64,000 nt of DNA from Paenibacillus timonensis (GTDB lineage: Bacteria; Bacillota; Bacilli; Paenibacillales; Paenibacillaceae): NCBI RefSeq assembly GCF_009725205.1, contig NZ_WNZY01000001.1, positions 62,001 through 126,000 on the forward strand, written 5' to 3'. The position numbers were made by a program, and so were the translations under genes. Positions 34,047-42,436 of this stretch are shown here, piece by piece. The notes under the pieces are model-generated. The model made no database searches. It had not been told where the DNA came from and saw only the letters and a list, made by a program, of their open reading frames with translations. Position 1 is the first letter of the stretch. Each line of letters begins with the position of its first letter.

Positions 34047-34546
34047 TTGCAATTGTTAAAACTGTTGCAGCAACAATATGATTGGATCAGATCCGCTAGA
34101 CAAGATATGCTTGCGTTTTTAGAGGAGCTTCCTCTACAAATCCTGCATCAACCGGTTCCCGAATTTGGGTATGGAACGATCATTCGAACCCATCTTCATG
34201 TCGTCGATTGTTATAGTATTGGCTGGAATCTTTCGCGTTCAGGAAATTAAATGATCATTGGGATGTGTACGTACATGAGACTGCCGACGTGAAGTTCGTT
34301 CGTAAGAGATTTGCGGAAGTGGATGAATTGGTGCAAGTCTTCTTACGTGAATTTGACGATCGTTGGTATGAATCGATCGAGCAAGACGAGAGCTGGCAGG
34401 GTTACCCGAAGGAACCCACTCCATTGTTGCTGTTAACTCATACGGAGACGCACGAATTTCATCATAGAGGTCAAATTGTAACGATGGCAAGACACCTGGG
34501 TTACCCGCCTCCTGCTGACGATCGTTTAGGCGGACTCTTTACCTAA
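34047..34546 (+). pseudogene. DinB-family protein, frameshifted
   Basis: Two frames together make one DinB-like four-helix protein. The first (34047-34250, TTG start) reads LLKLLQQQYDWIRSARQDML ... THLHVVDCYS. The second carries WLESFAFRKLNDHWDVYVHE through LLLLTHTETHEFHHRGQIVT and ends DRLGGLFT at 34546. The metal-binding His positions (HLHVVD, HEFHHRGQ) fall in different frames. A one- or two-base change near 34218 explains the break. It follows the sigma-factor gene directly. Pseudogene or sequencing indel. Confidence 0.8.
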
Positions 34547-34733
34547 ATCCCCAAGGACTGAATAGAGGTGAATCGATGATAACTCTAGGATCCATGAGGC
34601 CTTGAGGTTTTAGCAAATTTCAGCAATTGTACTCCCCACCAAACAGTGTTAATCTGAAAATCGGCAACCATAAGAATACACGCTGCCGCACCCCACAATA
34701 CCCGCCGTTATGGCGATTCAGAAAGGTAACACC

Positions 34734-36473
34734 ATGATTAAAATAGATAATCTATCCTTCTCTTTCCCGCAAAAAAAACTCTATCAAAACATTTCCTTCA
34801 CGCTCGAAGAAGGCCAACACTGCGCCTTTATCGGCACGAGCGGCAGCGGGAAAAGTACACTGATTGAGATGCTGATGGACCCGGAAAGACATTTGTTCGA
34901 GGGCAAGCTGGAGATCGACCCGGATTGCAGAATCGGGTACGTTAGCCAATTCTCGCAGGTGGACAAAACGAAAGAAATGACCGTTTTTGAATATATCGGG
35001 GAAGAGTCTATCAAGATCCAGGACGAACTCACCGCGATTTATGCTGAGATGGCAACCACGTCGGATATGGATTCGCTGATGGAAAAGGTTCAATCGGCAT
35101 TGGACGCACTCGATGCATTAGGCGGGGATGATTTCGAAAGCTCGATTAATAAGCAGCTGAATCTCGCCAATCTGATGAAGCTGAAAGACGCCAGAGTAAC
35201 TTCCTTGAGCGGCGGGGAATTCAAGCTGATTCAAGTCATGAAGGAAATGCTCGGCAGCCCGGATTTGATGATTATGGACGAACCGGATGTGTTTTTGGAT
35301 TTTGAAAACCTCAATGCGCTCAAAAAATTGATCAATTCCCACAAAGGCATGCTGCTGGTCGTTACGCACAACCGCTATCTGTTGAATCATTGCTTCAATA
35401 AAATCATCCACCTCGAAAACATGGAGATCCAGGAGTTTGACGGGCGGTATATCGATTATAACTTCTCGCTGCTTCAGACCAAGATTGAGCTGCAAGAAAT
35501 CGCGATCGCCGAAGCCGAAGAAATCGAGCGATACGATCACATCATCGACAATCTTAGAGAGATCGCAACCAATGTTGCAGACGCGTCCAGAGGAAGGGCA
35601 TTAAAAGCCAGAGTTAAGTTTCAGGAAAGATTGGAAGCACGCCGAATCAAAGCGCCGTTTGTCGAGATCAAGCAACCGAATATTCGTTTTGATCTGGATC
35701 GTAAAGTGGAAGACGCCACTGTCGTAAAGGTTGCCAATTACAGCGTGGCTTTCGACGAGCTGCTCCTGCACAACGTTAATTTCGAGATCCAATCTACAGA
35801 TAAAGTCGCGATCATCGGCCCGAACGGCACAGGGAAAACGACTTTGCTCCGCGAAATTTTCAAAAACAACCATGACTCCATCGAAATCAATGCAGATGTG
35901 AAAGTGGCTTATTTATCGCAGCTTCAAGACGAAACGCTAAAAGACTCGAATACGATCCTTAATGAATTCATCGACGCGGGGTTCAAAACGTATGACGAGA
36001 TTAGAGCGTATCTTGCGAACTACGGCTTTGAAGGCGAAATCCTGGATCAGAAGATCCAATCATTATCCGGTGGAGAAAAGAACATGCTTCAACTGGCTAA
36101 AGTCGCTGGTAGTCAAGCCGACCTGCTGCTGTTTGATGAACCGACCAGCCATTTGGACCTCTATACGCAGATTGCGCTGGAGAAAGCCATCGAAGACTAC
36201 AAGGGCGCGATTTTGATGATTTCCCACGATTTCTATTCAGTCGTAAACGGCATGGATTATGTGCTGATCATTGACGACAAGACGATTAGAAAAATGAGTA
36301 TGCGGAAATTCAGACAGATGATCTACGCCAGTCATTTTGATAAAGACTATTTGGAAAACGAACAAAAGAAAAAGGCCATTGAAATGCAGATCGAATTAGC
36401 GTTGAAAAATACGGATTTTGAAACGGCAAAAGGCTTGGTCGACGAGTTGGAAGACATCATTAAGCAGCTTTAG
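34734..36473 (+). CDS. ABC-F family ATPase (ribosome-associated type)
   Basis: 579 residues from ATG at 34734 (MIKIDNLSFSFPQKK) after AAAGGT. Two ATP-binding domains and no membrane segments: Walker A GTSGSGKST and GPNGTGKTT, signature motifs LSGGEFKLIQ and LSGGEKNMLQ, Walker B LMIMDEPDVFLD and LLLFDEPTSHLD. A charged helical linker lies between the domains (about residues 250-320), as in ABC-F proteins that act on ribosomes; some give antibiotic resistance. The C-terminus is a short coiled coil (NEQKKKAIEMQIEL). A resistance role is possible but not shown. Confidence 0.9.
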   Translation: MIKIDNLSFSFPQKKLYQNISFTLEEGQHCAFIGTSGSGKSTLIEMLMDPERHLFEGKLEIDPDCRIGYVSQFSQVDKTKEMTVFEYIGEESIKIQDELTAIYAEMATTSDMDSLMEKVQSALDALDALGGDDFESSINKQLNLANLMKLKDARVTSLSGGEFKLIQVMKEMLGSPDLMIMDEPDVFLDFENLNALKKLINSHKGMLLVVTHNRYLLNHCFNKIIHLENMEIQEFDGRYIDYNFSLLQTKIELQEIAIAEAEEIERYDHIIDNLREIATNVADASRGRALKARVKFQERLEARRIKAPFVEIKQPNIRFDLDRKVEDATVVKVANYSVAFDELLLHNVNFEIQSTDKVAIIGPNGTGKTTLLREIFKNNHDSIEINADVKVAYLSQLQDETLKDSNTILNEFIDAGFKTYDEIRAYLANYGFEGEILDQKIQSLSGGEKNMLQLAKVAGSQADLLLFDEPTSHLDLYTQIALEKAIEDYKGAILMISHDFYSVVNGMDYVLIIDDKTIRKMSMRKFRQMIYASHFDKDYLENEQKKKAIEMQIELALKNTDFETAKGLVDELEDIIKQL

Positions 36474-36617
36474 ACGTCAACGCTCATGGTGACGGTAGAA
36501 AGGCCAAAGAAGAGACTTCACTATGAACTAGTGTGTAGGTTAGCCTACCATGATGTTTGAGCAGAATATCGGGTCACCAATACAGGGATTATGGTCATGG
36601 GCGTACAACCTTCGTCA

Positions 36618-36646
36618 TGGACATATGCATATAGCACTGCTATAAT
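36618..36646 (+). promoter_or_regulatory. tetR promoter with overlapping operator; predicted leaderless transcript
   Basis: TGGACA (36618-36623), 17 bp, TATAAT (36641-36646). The palindrome TATAGCACTGCTATA (36630-36644) overlaps the spacer and -10. The predicted start falls at or next to the A of the tetR ATG at 36653, leaving no leader. Confidence 0.75.
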
Positions 36647-36652
36647 GGACGT

Positions 36653-37228
36653 ATGAACACATATGACAAAATATTAGCAGCTGCTCTTAAGGTACTCGAA
36701 GAGGAGGGCGGAGCCCAATTCTCGACGCGAGCCGTAACTACGATCGCGCAGGTTACGGCTCCTACACTCTACCACCATTTCGGCAATGCCGATGGACTCC
36801 TGAGTGCAGCTATAGTGGAAGCGTTCAAACAGTTATTTGAAAGCAAGATTGCCGCGGTGGAGTCCACCATTCCAGAGATGGCTCTTCGTCAAGGATGGGA
36901 TGACTATGTCCGCTTCGCGGCAGCCCGTCCTCGGATTTATGCGGCGATGATGGGACGGTTGCTCGAGGGCGCCCATATCGAGGCGGCAGAGCATTCGCAC
37001 CAAGTACTAGTGCAAAATATTCAGAGAGTCGACGCCGAGGGCAAACTGGCTGTGTCAGCCCAGGCTGCGGCAGATCTAGTCTGGGCCTCCGCGAATACGG
37101 CCTCTTGGCTGTATGTGACGGCCCAGATTCGCAAGACACCCCCACCTCAACCGGACGTCGTTGATCTTATTCGGGAAAGCGTTATGCAGATCATTTTGAT
37201 TCAAAGGGCGAACGCCGATTCGAAATGA
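36653..37228 (+). CDS. TetR/AcrR-family repressor
   Basis: 191 residues. The helix-turn-helix is AALKVLEEEGGAQFSTRAVT, then IAQVTAPTLYHHFGNADGLL. The C-terminal ligand domain is of TetR_C type (VWASANTASWLYVTAQI). There is no ribosome binding site before the ATG, in line with a leaderless start. It shares its 15-bp operator with the promoter of the SDR gene at 37564, so it probably represses itself and the SDR-monooxygenase operon. Confidence 0.92.
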   Translation: MNTYDKILAAALKVLEEEGGAQFSTRAVTTIAQVTAPTLYHHFGNADGLLSAAIVEAFKQLFESKIAAVESTIPEMALRQGWDDYVRFAAARPRIYAAMMGRLLEGAHIEAAEHSHQVLVQNIQRVDAEGKLAVSAQAAADLVWASANTASWLYVTAQIRKTPPPQPDVVDLIRESVMQIILIQRANADSK

Positions 37229-37290
37229 GGGATTCGATGAGAGAGCCTGGAGACCCCAGGCAAAGCACTAATTATAAGAAGACGCATAAG

Positions 37291-37340
37291 AAAGATCGCC
37301 TATCCAACCTGGACCTCCAGTAGGATGGCGATCTTTTTTA
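37291..37340 (+). terminator. Rho-independent terminator after tetR
   Basis: Arms AAGATCGCC...ATCC and GGAT-GGCGATCTT followed by TTTTT; large loop. Confidence 0.75.
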
Positions 37341-37464
37341 GGTTTGGAAGATGCGAGCATAAGTTCTCTTAGATTTGTGCCATGGTACTTCGTGAGCGCC
37401 GAGTTAATCACGCGGCGCCCGCCAAAGCGATGTTCGGACCGCAGGACAACACTTCAAAAATAGA

Positions 37465-37526
37465 TATAGCACTGCTATAGACAGCTTTGTATAGCGGTGC
37501 TATAATGCTGGTATAACAGTGCTATA
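37465..37526 (+). promoter_or_regulatory. SDR-operon promoter with three TetR operators
   Basis: Operators TATAGCACTGCTATA (37465-37479), TATAGCGGTGCTATA (37490-37504) and TATAACAGTGCTATA (37512-37526). Promoter TAGACA (37478-37483), 17 bp, TATAAT (37501-37506), so the sites cover -35, -10 and the start region. The same palindrome controls the tetR gene 830 bp upstream. Confidence 0.82.
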
Positions 37527-37563
37527 CCGTGATCCATATCTTATCAAACCTTGGAGGGTTACT

Positions 37564-38412
37564 ATGTCATTCAAAACGCAAGAACTGGTCGTCGTCACAG
37601 GTACGTCCAGCGGCATCGGTAGGGCTACCGCTGAGCAGCTCGCCGTTGAGGGATTTCACGTTTTGGCAGGGGTTCGTCGTCAGGAAGACGCCGACAAAAT
37701 CAAACGTCAAAATATCGAGCCGGTGATCGTCGATGTTACCAAGGTCGACACACTAAAGGCGCTGGCCGAAAGGGTGGAGCAAGATCCGCTTGGTCGCCCT
37801 TTGCGGGCAGTGGTCAACAATGCCGGCATCGCCGTTAATGCACCTCTTGAGATGGTTCCGCTCGATGAATTTCGCCGTCAGATCGAAGTCAGCGTGATCG
37901 GGCAGGTCGCGGTTATTCAGGCGCTTACCCCGGCCTTGCTGAACAGCGGCGGACGCGTGGTTAATATCGGTTCGCTTGGGGGCAAGGTCTCCATGGCTGG
38001 TTTCGGAATTTATTCGGCTGCAAAGTATGCGATGGAAGCGATCAATGACAGTCTCCGCAGGGAGATGTCCTCGTTTGGCCTCAAGGTAATCATGATCACA
38101 CCGGGTGGTGTCAGCACGGGCCTAACGGAGCAAGGGATTGCGACAGCGGAGCGGCTGGCCAAGTTGATGACGCCGGACCAGCATAGGCGTCATGATCGTC
38201 TTTTTGACGCCGTGAAGGCTCAGGCTGAAATGTGGGCAAAGGACGGGATCCGCCCTGAGAAAGTGGCAGCAGTGATTTCACGCGCAATCCACGAAAAGAA
38301 GCCACGCACCCGCTATACGGCCGGTCGCGATTCGGCACTACTGACCCGACTGGTTCGTATTCTCCCAGACAAACTTCTCGATCGGATGCTCCGCAGCCAG
38401 ATGAAACTGTAG
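37564..38412 (+). CDS. Short-chain dehydrogenase/reductase
   Basis: 282 residues from ATG at 37564 (MSFKTQELVVVTGTSSGIGR) after TTGGAGGG. The cofactor motif TGTSSGIG, NNAG (VVNNAGIAVNA), the catalytic Ser in VNIGSLGGKVS and YSAAK (YxxxK) are intact. NAD(P)-dependent oxidoreductase of unknown substrate. First gene of the TetR-controlled operon with the FAD monooxygenase. Confidence 0.93.
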   Translation: MSFKTQELVVVTGTSSGIGRATAEQLAVEGFHVLAGVRRQEDADKIKRQNIEPVIVDVTKVDTLKALAERVEQDPLGRPLRAVVNNAGIAVNAPLEMVPLDEFRRQIEVSVIGQVAVIQALTPALLNSGGRVVNIGSLGGKVSMAGFGIYSAAKYAMEAINDSLRREMSSFGLKVIMITPGGVSTGLTEQGIATAERLAKLMTPDQHRRHDRLFDAVKAQAEMWAKDGIRPEKVAAVISRAIHEKKPRTRYTAGRDSALLTRLVRILPDKLLDRMLRSQMKL

Positions 38413-38426
38413 TAACGGGAGGACAA

Positions 38427-39521
38427 ATGGTGTCACAAAAGCAGTCTGAACATGCCATTATTGTAGGTGGATCTTTAGGTGGTCTTATGATGGGGCTTGC
38501 GTTGTCTCGTTCAGGTTATACAGTTACCATTCTTGAACGTGCAGATTCATCATTAAGAAATGGTGCTTTTATTCGTTTACAAACAAAGCCTTATAGTAAG
38601 AGTAAAATTGAACGAGAATTAAGATACTTGGCATCCAAGGGTAATAACAATGTGGAAGCCTGGTCAGCCATTCAAGAACGTTTGCGCAATGCGGTTGCTA
38701 AAGAACCTGGCATTACCCTTCAGCACCATACACGAATTGTTAGGGTCGGGCAAAATGAATCATCAGCTTGGGCTACCAGTGAAGAGGAGCAGACGTTTAA
38801 AGGTGACTTTTTGATTGGCGCAGATGGATATCGCAGTATTGTCCGCCGCTATTTAAATCCTGAAAAACCATTTGCAGATTATGCCGGCTATCTAGTTTGG
38901 GTAGGGAAGGTGGACGAAGAACTGCTGCCAAAGAAAGACTGGAAAAAACGGCAACTTTCGAGTGCTTATTTCAACCATAGTGCCGCCGGTACATTGACAA
39001 CTGCGGTGATGCCAGGTAAAAAAGGGGGAACCGATCCTGGCCAGCGATGGATAGGTTATTGCTGGTTTGATCATTCGCATAATCAATTGCTGACTGAGTT
39101 AGGCGTGTTAAAGGACGGGATTGCCCAGCATTCCTTATACGGTGAAGCTATTCCCGATTCGCTGCTGGAAGAACTATTACAAACCAGCCGGGCCAATTGG
39201 AGTAAAGAAGATGATGCCATTTTGCAAATCGCGATTAAGGACCGCAGTTTAATCGGGGCGCCTGTGAATGAATACATCCCTAATATATTGTCAAAAGGAA
39301 GAATAGCCATGATCGGCGATGCAGCTCATACCATGTCACCAATGACGGGCGCAGGCTTTAATGACTCGCTTGATGATACGGTTGCCATTATGGACTCCAT
39401 TAAACAGTATCCGAATTCGATATCAAGAGCTTTGGGTGAATACCAAACACGCCGTTTAGATGTGGTTCGTCAAGATGTTCTTGCGGGCCAAGGCTTTCAT
39501 CGTTCTTTTGGACGTGCTTAA
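38427..39521 (+). CDS. FAD-dependent monooxygenase (PHBH/UbiH type)
   Basis: 364 residues, ATG behind GGGAGGACAA, 14 nt after the SDR stop. The Rossmann motif VGGSLGGLMMGLALSRSGY, the GADGYRSIVRR region (DG motif) and GDAAHTMSPMTGAGFNDSL (second FAD motif) are complete. Such enzymes hydroxylate aromatic or polyketide-like compounds using NAD(P)H and oxygen; some inactivate antibiotics such as tetracyclines or rifamycins. The substrate is not deducible. The AT content is higher than that of the SDR gene before it. Confidence 0.92.
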   Translation: MVSQKQSEHAIIVGGSLGGLMMGLALSRSGYTVTILERADSSLRNGAFIRLQTKPYSKSKIERELRYLASKGNNNVEAWSAIQERLRNAVAKEPGITLQHHTRIVRVGQNESSAWATSEEEQTFKGDFLIGADGYRSIVRRYLNPEKPFADYAGYLVWVGKVDEELLPKKDWKKRQLSSAYFNHSAAGTLTTAVMPGKKGGTDPGQRWIGYCWFDHSHNQLLTELGVLKDGIAQHSLYGEAIPDSLLEELLQTSRANWSKEDDAILQIAIKDRSLIGAPVNEYIPNILSKGRIAMIGDAAHTMSPMTGAGFNDSLDDTVAIMDSIKQYPNSISRALGEYQTRRLDVVRQDVLAGQGFHRSFGRA

Positions 39522-39550
39522 AAATAGCGTGAAACTTAGGAGGAATTAGC

Positions 39551-39874
39551 ATGAACGATACAAAGAACCCTTACGTTACTGTACTCTGGGAGGCGAGAGC
39601 TAAGGCAGGGAGAGAAGCCGAGATGAAGGCTTTCATGACTGCGGCTGTCACCCCGTCGCGCAACGACTTGGGCAACATTGACTACGAGGCTCACGAGGTA
39701 GAAGGCCAGCCTGGCACATTCATCATCTACGAGCGCTGGGAAAACCGGGATGCCCTCGATCGGCACCTGAGCGCCCCCCGGATGCAGGAACTGGTGCCCC
39801 AGCTCTTAGAACTGATGGAGGGATCCATTGAGGAAGGGATTCGACTCCTGCAGCCGTTTCGCCCAGCGCAGTAG
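39551..39874 (+). CDS. Antibiotic biosynthesis monooxygenase (ABM) domain protein
   Basis: 107 residues behind AGGAGG. One ABM ferredoxin-like domain (VTVLWEARAKAGREAEMKAF, GNIDYEAHEVEGQPGTFIIY, ERWENRDALDRHL). YgiN/quinol-monooxygenase-like family, usually dimeric and cofactor-free. Third gene of the putative SDR operon; its end overlaps the open frame of the csaA gene but not its chosen start. Confidence 0.9.
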   Translation: MNDTKNPYVTVLWEARAKAGREAEMKAFMTAAVTPSRNDLGNIDYEAHEVEGQPGTFIIYERWENRDALDRHLSAPRMQELVPQLLELMEGSIEEGIRLLQPFRPAQ

Positions 39875-39926
39875 AATGCAACACCGAGCGGAACTTATAA
39901 AGTCCTGTGGAGGAGGAGGCAAAACG

Positions 39927-40259
39927 TTGGCAACGATCGATGATTTTGCAGCACTAGATATTCGTGTCGGAACGATTAAGGAAGCGGAGTTTTTTGAAGA
40001 AGCAAAGGTCCCTGCGATAAAGCTTAAGATTGATTTTGGACCGGAGATCGGGATGAAATCCTCAAGTGCACAAATAACTAAGCGTTACAAGGTTGATGAA
40101 ATTGCAGGAAAGCAAATTATAGGAATCGTCAATTTCCCTCCCCGGCGCATTGCGGGATTCAAATCGGAGGTATTAGTTTTGGGAGGAGTCCCGGAAAAAG
40201 GAGATGTTATTCTATTAAAGCCGGATACTGAAATACCTAATGGTACTCCTATTGCGTAG
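39927..40259 (+). CDS. csaA: CsaA-type tRNA-binding/chaperone protein
   Basis: 110 residues from a TTG at 39927, behind GGAGGAGG (MATIDDFAALDIRVGTIKEA). The tRNA-binding OB-fold signature DIRVGTIKEAEFF ... GMKSSSAQITKRY ... QIIGIVNFPPRRIAGFKSEV matches CsaA, which binds tRNA and export precursors in Bacillus subtilis. The open frame reaches up to 39828 but lacks a site there. Confidence 0.93.
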   Translation: MATIDDFAALDIRVGTIKEAEFFEEAKVPAIKLKIDFGPEIGMKSSSAQITKRYKVDEIAGKQIIGIVNFPPRRIAGFKSEVLVLGGVPEKGDVILLKPDTEIPNGTPIA

Positions 40260-40309
40260 AAATAAGGCGCTAGGAGGGACAGTATCATTACTTAATTTAT
40301 CGTTATAAC

Positions 40310-40344
40310 AAGGAACCTCTTCGAAAAAGCCGGAGAGGTTCCTT
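40310..40344. terminator. Hairpin between convergent csaA and SDR genes
   Basis: Arms AAGGAACCTCT and AGAGGTTCCTT around a 13-nt loop; no long T tract on either side, so a weak or bidirectional terminator. Confidence 0.55.
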
Positions 40345-40366
40345 GCTACAATAGAAAGCCGGTTGG

Positions 40367-41185
40367 TTAACTGCCCTGCGCTGCATTCGAGACCGTCTCC
40401 CAGGCTTCCCAGATAGCTAGACGTTCAGCATAGGTGTCGCGCGCCACAGGCAAGACTTCCGAACCGATCGCAAATCGTAGTGGGGGTTCCGCTGCGTCCA
40501 CGATCTTGAGAACGGCTTCTGCCGTCGCTTGAGGGTTGCCGCGTTTTTCGCTGGATAGACGCGAGAACACCTGCTTCCGTACATCGGCATAGACGTCCAT
40601 TTCCGGTACTCGCTTACCTGAAGCGCCAAACTCGGTCGCATAGGCACCGGGTTCGAGCAGCGTCACCTTAATCCCAAAGTCCTTGACCTCTTGCGCCAGG
40701 CTTTCGTGGAGTCCTTCGATCGCCCATTTGGAGGAGCAATAGAAGCCGATGAACGGCCTTGCTTCGATCCCAAGGGAGCTTGAAACACTGAGCAAATGCC
40801 CGCTACCCTGCTTTCTCAGCAATGGCAAGGCGGCTTGGATGACTCGAAGATAACCAAAGTAGTTCGCATCAAACAGAGCGCGGACCTCGGCTTCGCTTGC
40901 CTCCTCGACCATTCCGACCAAGGTGTAACCGGCATTATTGAGGACAACGTCCAGCTTACCGAAATGGGAATGAGCCTGCTGAACGACCTGGCGAACCTGC
41001 TCAGCATCCGTTACGTCGAGTGCCATGGGAAGAACGAGGTCTCCGAAACGTTCCTTCAAATCGGCAACGTCCTCGAATTTGCGGGCGGTAGCTGCAACTT
41101 TATCGCCACGCGTGAGTGCGGCTTCTGCCCATATGCGTCCTAAACCGCGAGAGGCCCCCGTGATGAACCAAACTTTTTTATCCAT
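40367..41185 (-). CDS. Short-chain dehydrogenase/reductase
   Basis: 272 residues from ATG at 41185 (MDKKVWFITGASRGLGRIWA) behind AAAGGAGGAG. TGASRGLG, NNAGY, the catalytic Ser in SVSSSLGIEARP and YCSSK are intact. Typical classical SDR annotated as oxidoreductase; substrate unknown. Divergent from a TetR gene, whose palindrome sits beside its promoter. Confidence 0.93.
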   Translation of the reverse strand: MDKKVWFITGASRGLGRIWAEAALTRGDKVAATARKFEDVADLKERFGDLVLPMALDVTDAEQVRQVVQQAHSHFGKLDVVLNNAGYTLVGMVEEASEAEVRALFDANYFGYLRVIQAALPLLRKQGSGHLLSVSSSLGIEARPFIGFYCSSKWAIEGLHESLAQEVKDFGIKVTLLEPGAYATEFGASGKRVPEMDVYADVRKQVFSRLSSEKRGNPQATAEAVLKIVDAAEPPLRFAIGSEVLPVARDTYAERLAIWEAWETVSNAAQGS

Positions 41186-41230
41186 GGTATACTCCTCCTT
41201 TAAATTCCCTGTTCGGTGTGGGATACTTAA

Positions 41231-41270
41231 ATTAAAGCACCGCAATACGAGACTGTCAAGTTCCGGAACT
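41231..41270 (-). promoter_or_regulatory. SDR promoter with adjacent palindrome (TetR operator candidate)
   Basis: Minus-strand TTGACA (41254-41259), 17 bp, TTTAAT (41231-41236). The perfect 12-bp palindrome AGTTCCGGAACT (41259-41270) touches the -35 element and lies 30 bp before the divergent tetR start. Confidence 0.75.
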
Positions 41271-41300
41271 ATACAGTATCGGAAAAGAGGGTTGAATTCA

Positions 41301-41969
41301 ATGAATAAAATGAAAAGTGAAGAGCTCGTCGGGACCCAATTAGCTGACAAAGCAGCGGAAAAACCTGAGAAATCATTAGGCCGAAAACGAGATCACACGC
41401 GGGATGCTAAAATCCTGGAAGCGACCATCGACATCCTCGCTGAAGCCGGTTTTGATGGAATGACAATGGACATGGTCGCAGCTAGAGCGAAGGCCGGAAA
41501 GGCGACGGTGTATCGCCGCTGGTCCTCCAAAACCGAGTTAGTCCGAGATGCCTTAACCTGGATGAATCGAAATCATCTTGAGCTTGACGTCTTGCCCGAT
41601 ACGGGAACCTTGCGCAATGATCTGCTTGCGCTATTGAAGCCGCAATCGATCGAGGAAGGTGAACGCAAACTTCGAGTGCTCGCAGGCCTGGGCTCCTTTT
41701 TTTCGCAGAATTCCGAATCCATTAAAGGAGAGATCTTCGAACCGTGGGCAGTAGTGAATCGTGAGCTCATGCAGCGGGCCGTCGGCCGCGGTGAAATCTC
41801 CGCCCGCGCGGATATAGAGATGGCTTGCCAGGTTATAACTTCAATGGCTTCTTATCGCGGACTCGTACAGCACAAAACATTCGACAAGCATTTCTACACT
41901 TCGCTCATCGACGGCGTCGTACTCCCGGCCCTCAAAAATCCGTTAACATCTCCAAATGAAACGGAATAG
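41301..41969 (+). CDS. TetR/AcrR-family regulator
   Basis: 222 residues from ATG at 41301 (MNKMKSEELVGTQLADKAAE); a second Met three codons on is also possible. About 40 charged residues precede the helix-turn-helix (KILEATIDILAEAGFDGMTM, VAARAKAGKATVYRRWSSKT). The C-terminal domain is of TetR_C_11/16 type. Divergent from the SDR gene, which it probably represses through the AGTTCCGGAACT site. Confidence 0.92.
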   Translation: MNKMKSEELVGTQLADKAAEKPEKSLGRKRDHTRDAKILEATIDILAEAGFDGMTMDMVAARAKAGKATVYRRWSSKTELVRDALTWMNRNHLELDVLPDTGTLRNDLLALLKPQSIEEGERKLRVLAGLGSFFSQNSESIKGEIFEPWAVVNRELMQRAVGRGEISARADIEMACQVITSMASYRGLVQHKTFDKHFYTSLIDGVVLPALKNPLTSPNETE

Positions 41970-42072
41970 GGAAAGCGAGAATCGTAAGAAGTTGGGTATA
42001 ATGATATGATGGTTTAAGCTCGGAGTACGGGCACAGCAAACAATCTAATACAGGCAAAGGAAGTAGACTATA

Positions 42073-42435
42073 ATGATCAATATCACCATTCCCACCCCTG
42101 ATGTCACCATAACCAAAAAGGTTAATCCTCAGGAAAGTAACATTTACGGCTTCACCGAATTTCACCTGATCACTAGAGAGTTAGGTGGGATTTTCATGTT
42201 TTACAACGATAAAGATGAATTGTTGTTCGTCGGAAAAGCCAGAAAGCTAAGACCGAGAATAAAAAAACATTTTGAGGATGCCGTATCCCCGATCAGAATG
42301 CATAGAGACGAAGTAACGAAAATCGAAGTTTGTATCGTGGAAGATCCTGTCCACAGAGAAATTTATGAAACGTACATCATTAATGAGGGCAAGGCCAAAT
42401 ATAACGAAGACAAAGTATTTTTCAAGCAGGCTTAA
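42073..42435 (+). CDS. GIY-YIG nuclease-fold protein, variant motif
   Basis: 120 residues (ATG at 42073). The GIY-YIG fold is recognisable (GGIFMFYNDKDELLFVGKAR, KLRPRIKKHF, HREIYETYIINEGKAKYNED), but the motif itself reads GGI...FVG, with Tyr replaced in both halves. The Arg (KARKLRPR) and Glu/Asn region (EGKAKYNED) remain. It may be a nuclease with altered activity or a binding-only relative. Its stop is 1 nt from the next start, so it forms a pair with the methyltransferase gene. Confidence 0.8.
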   Translation: MINITIPTPDVTITKKVNPQESNIYGFTEFHLITRELGGIFMFYNDKDELLFVGKARKLRPRIKKHFEDAVSPIRMHRDEVTKIEVCIVEDPVHREIYETYIINEGKAKYNEDKVFFKQA

Positions 42436-42436
42436 A

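Noticed and set aside
40310..40344. Strong terminator
   Set aside because: The stem is good but there is no T tract on either strand; kept only as a possible bidirectional terminator.
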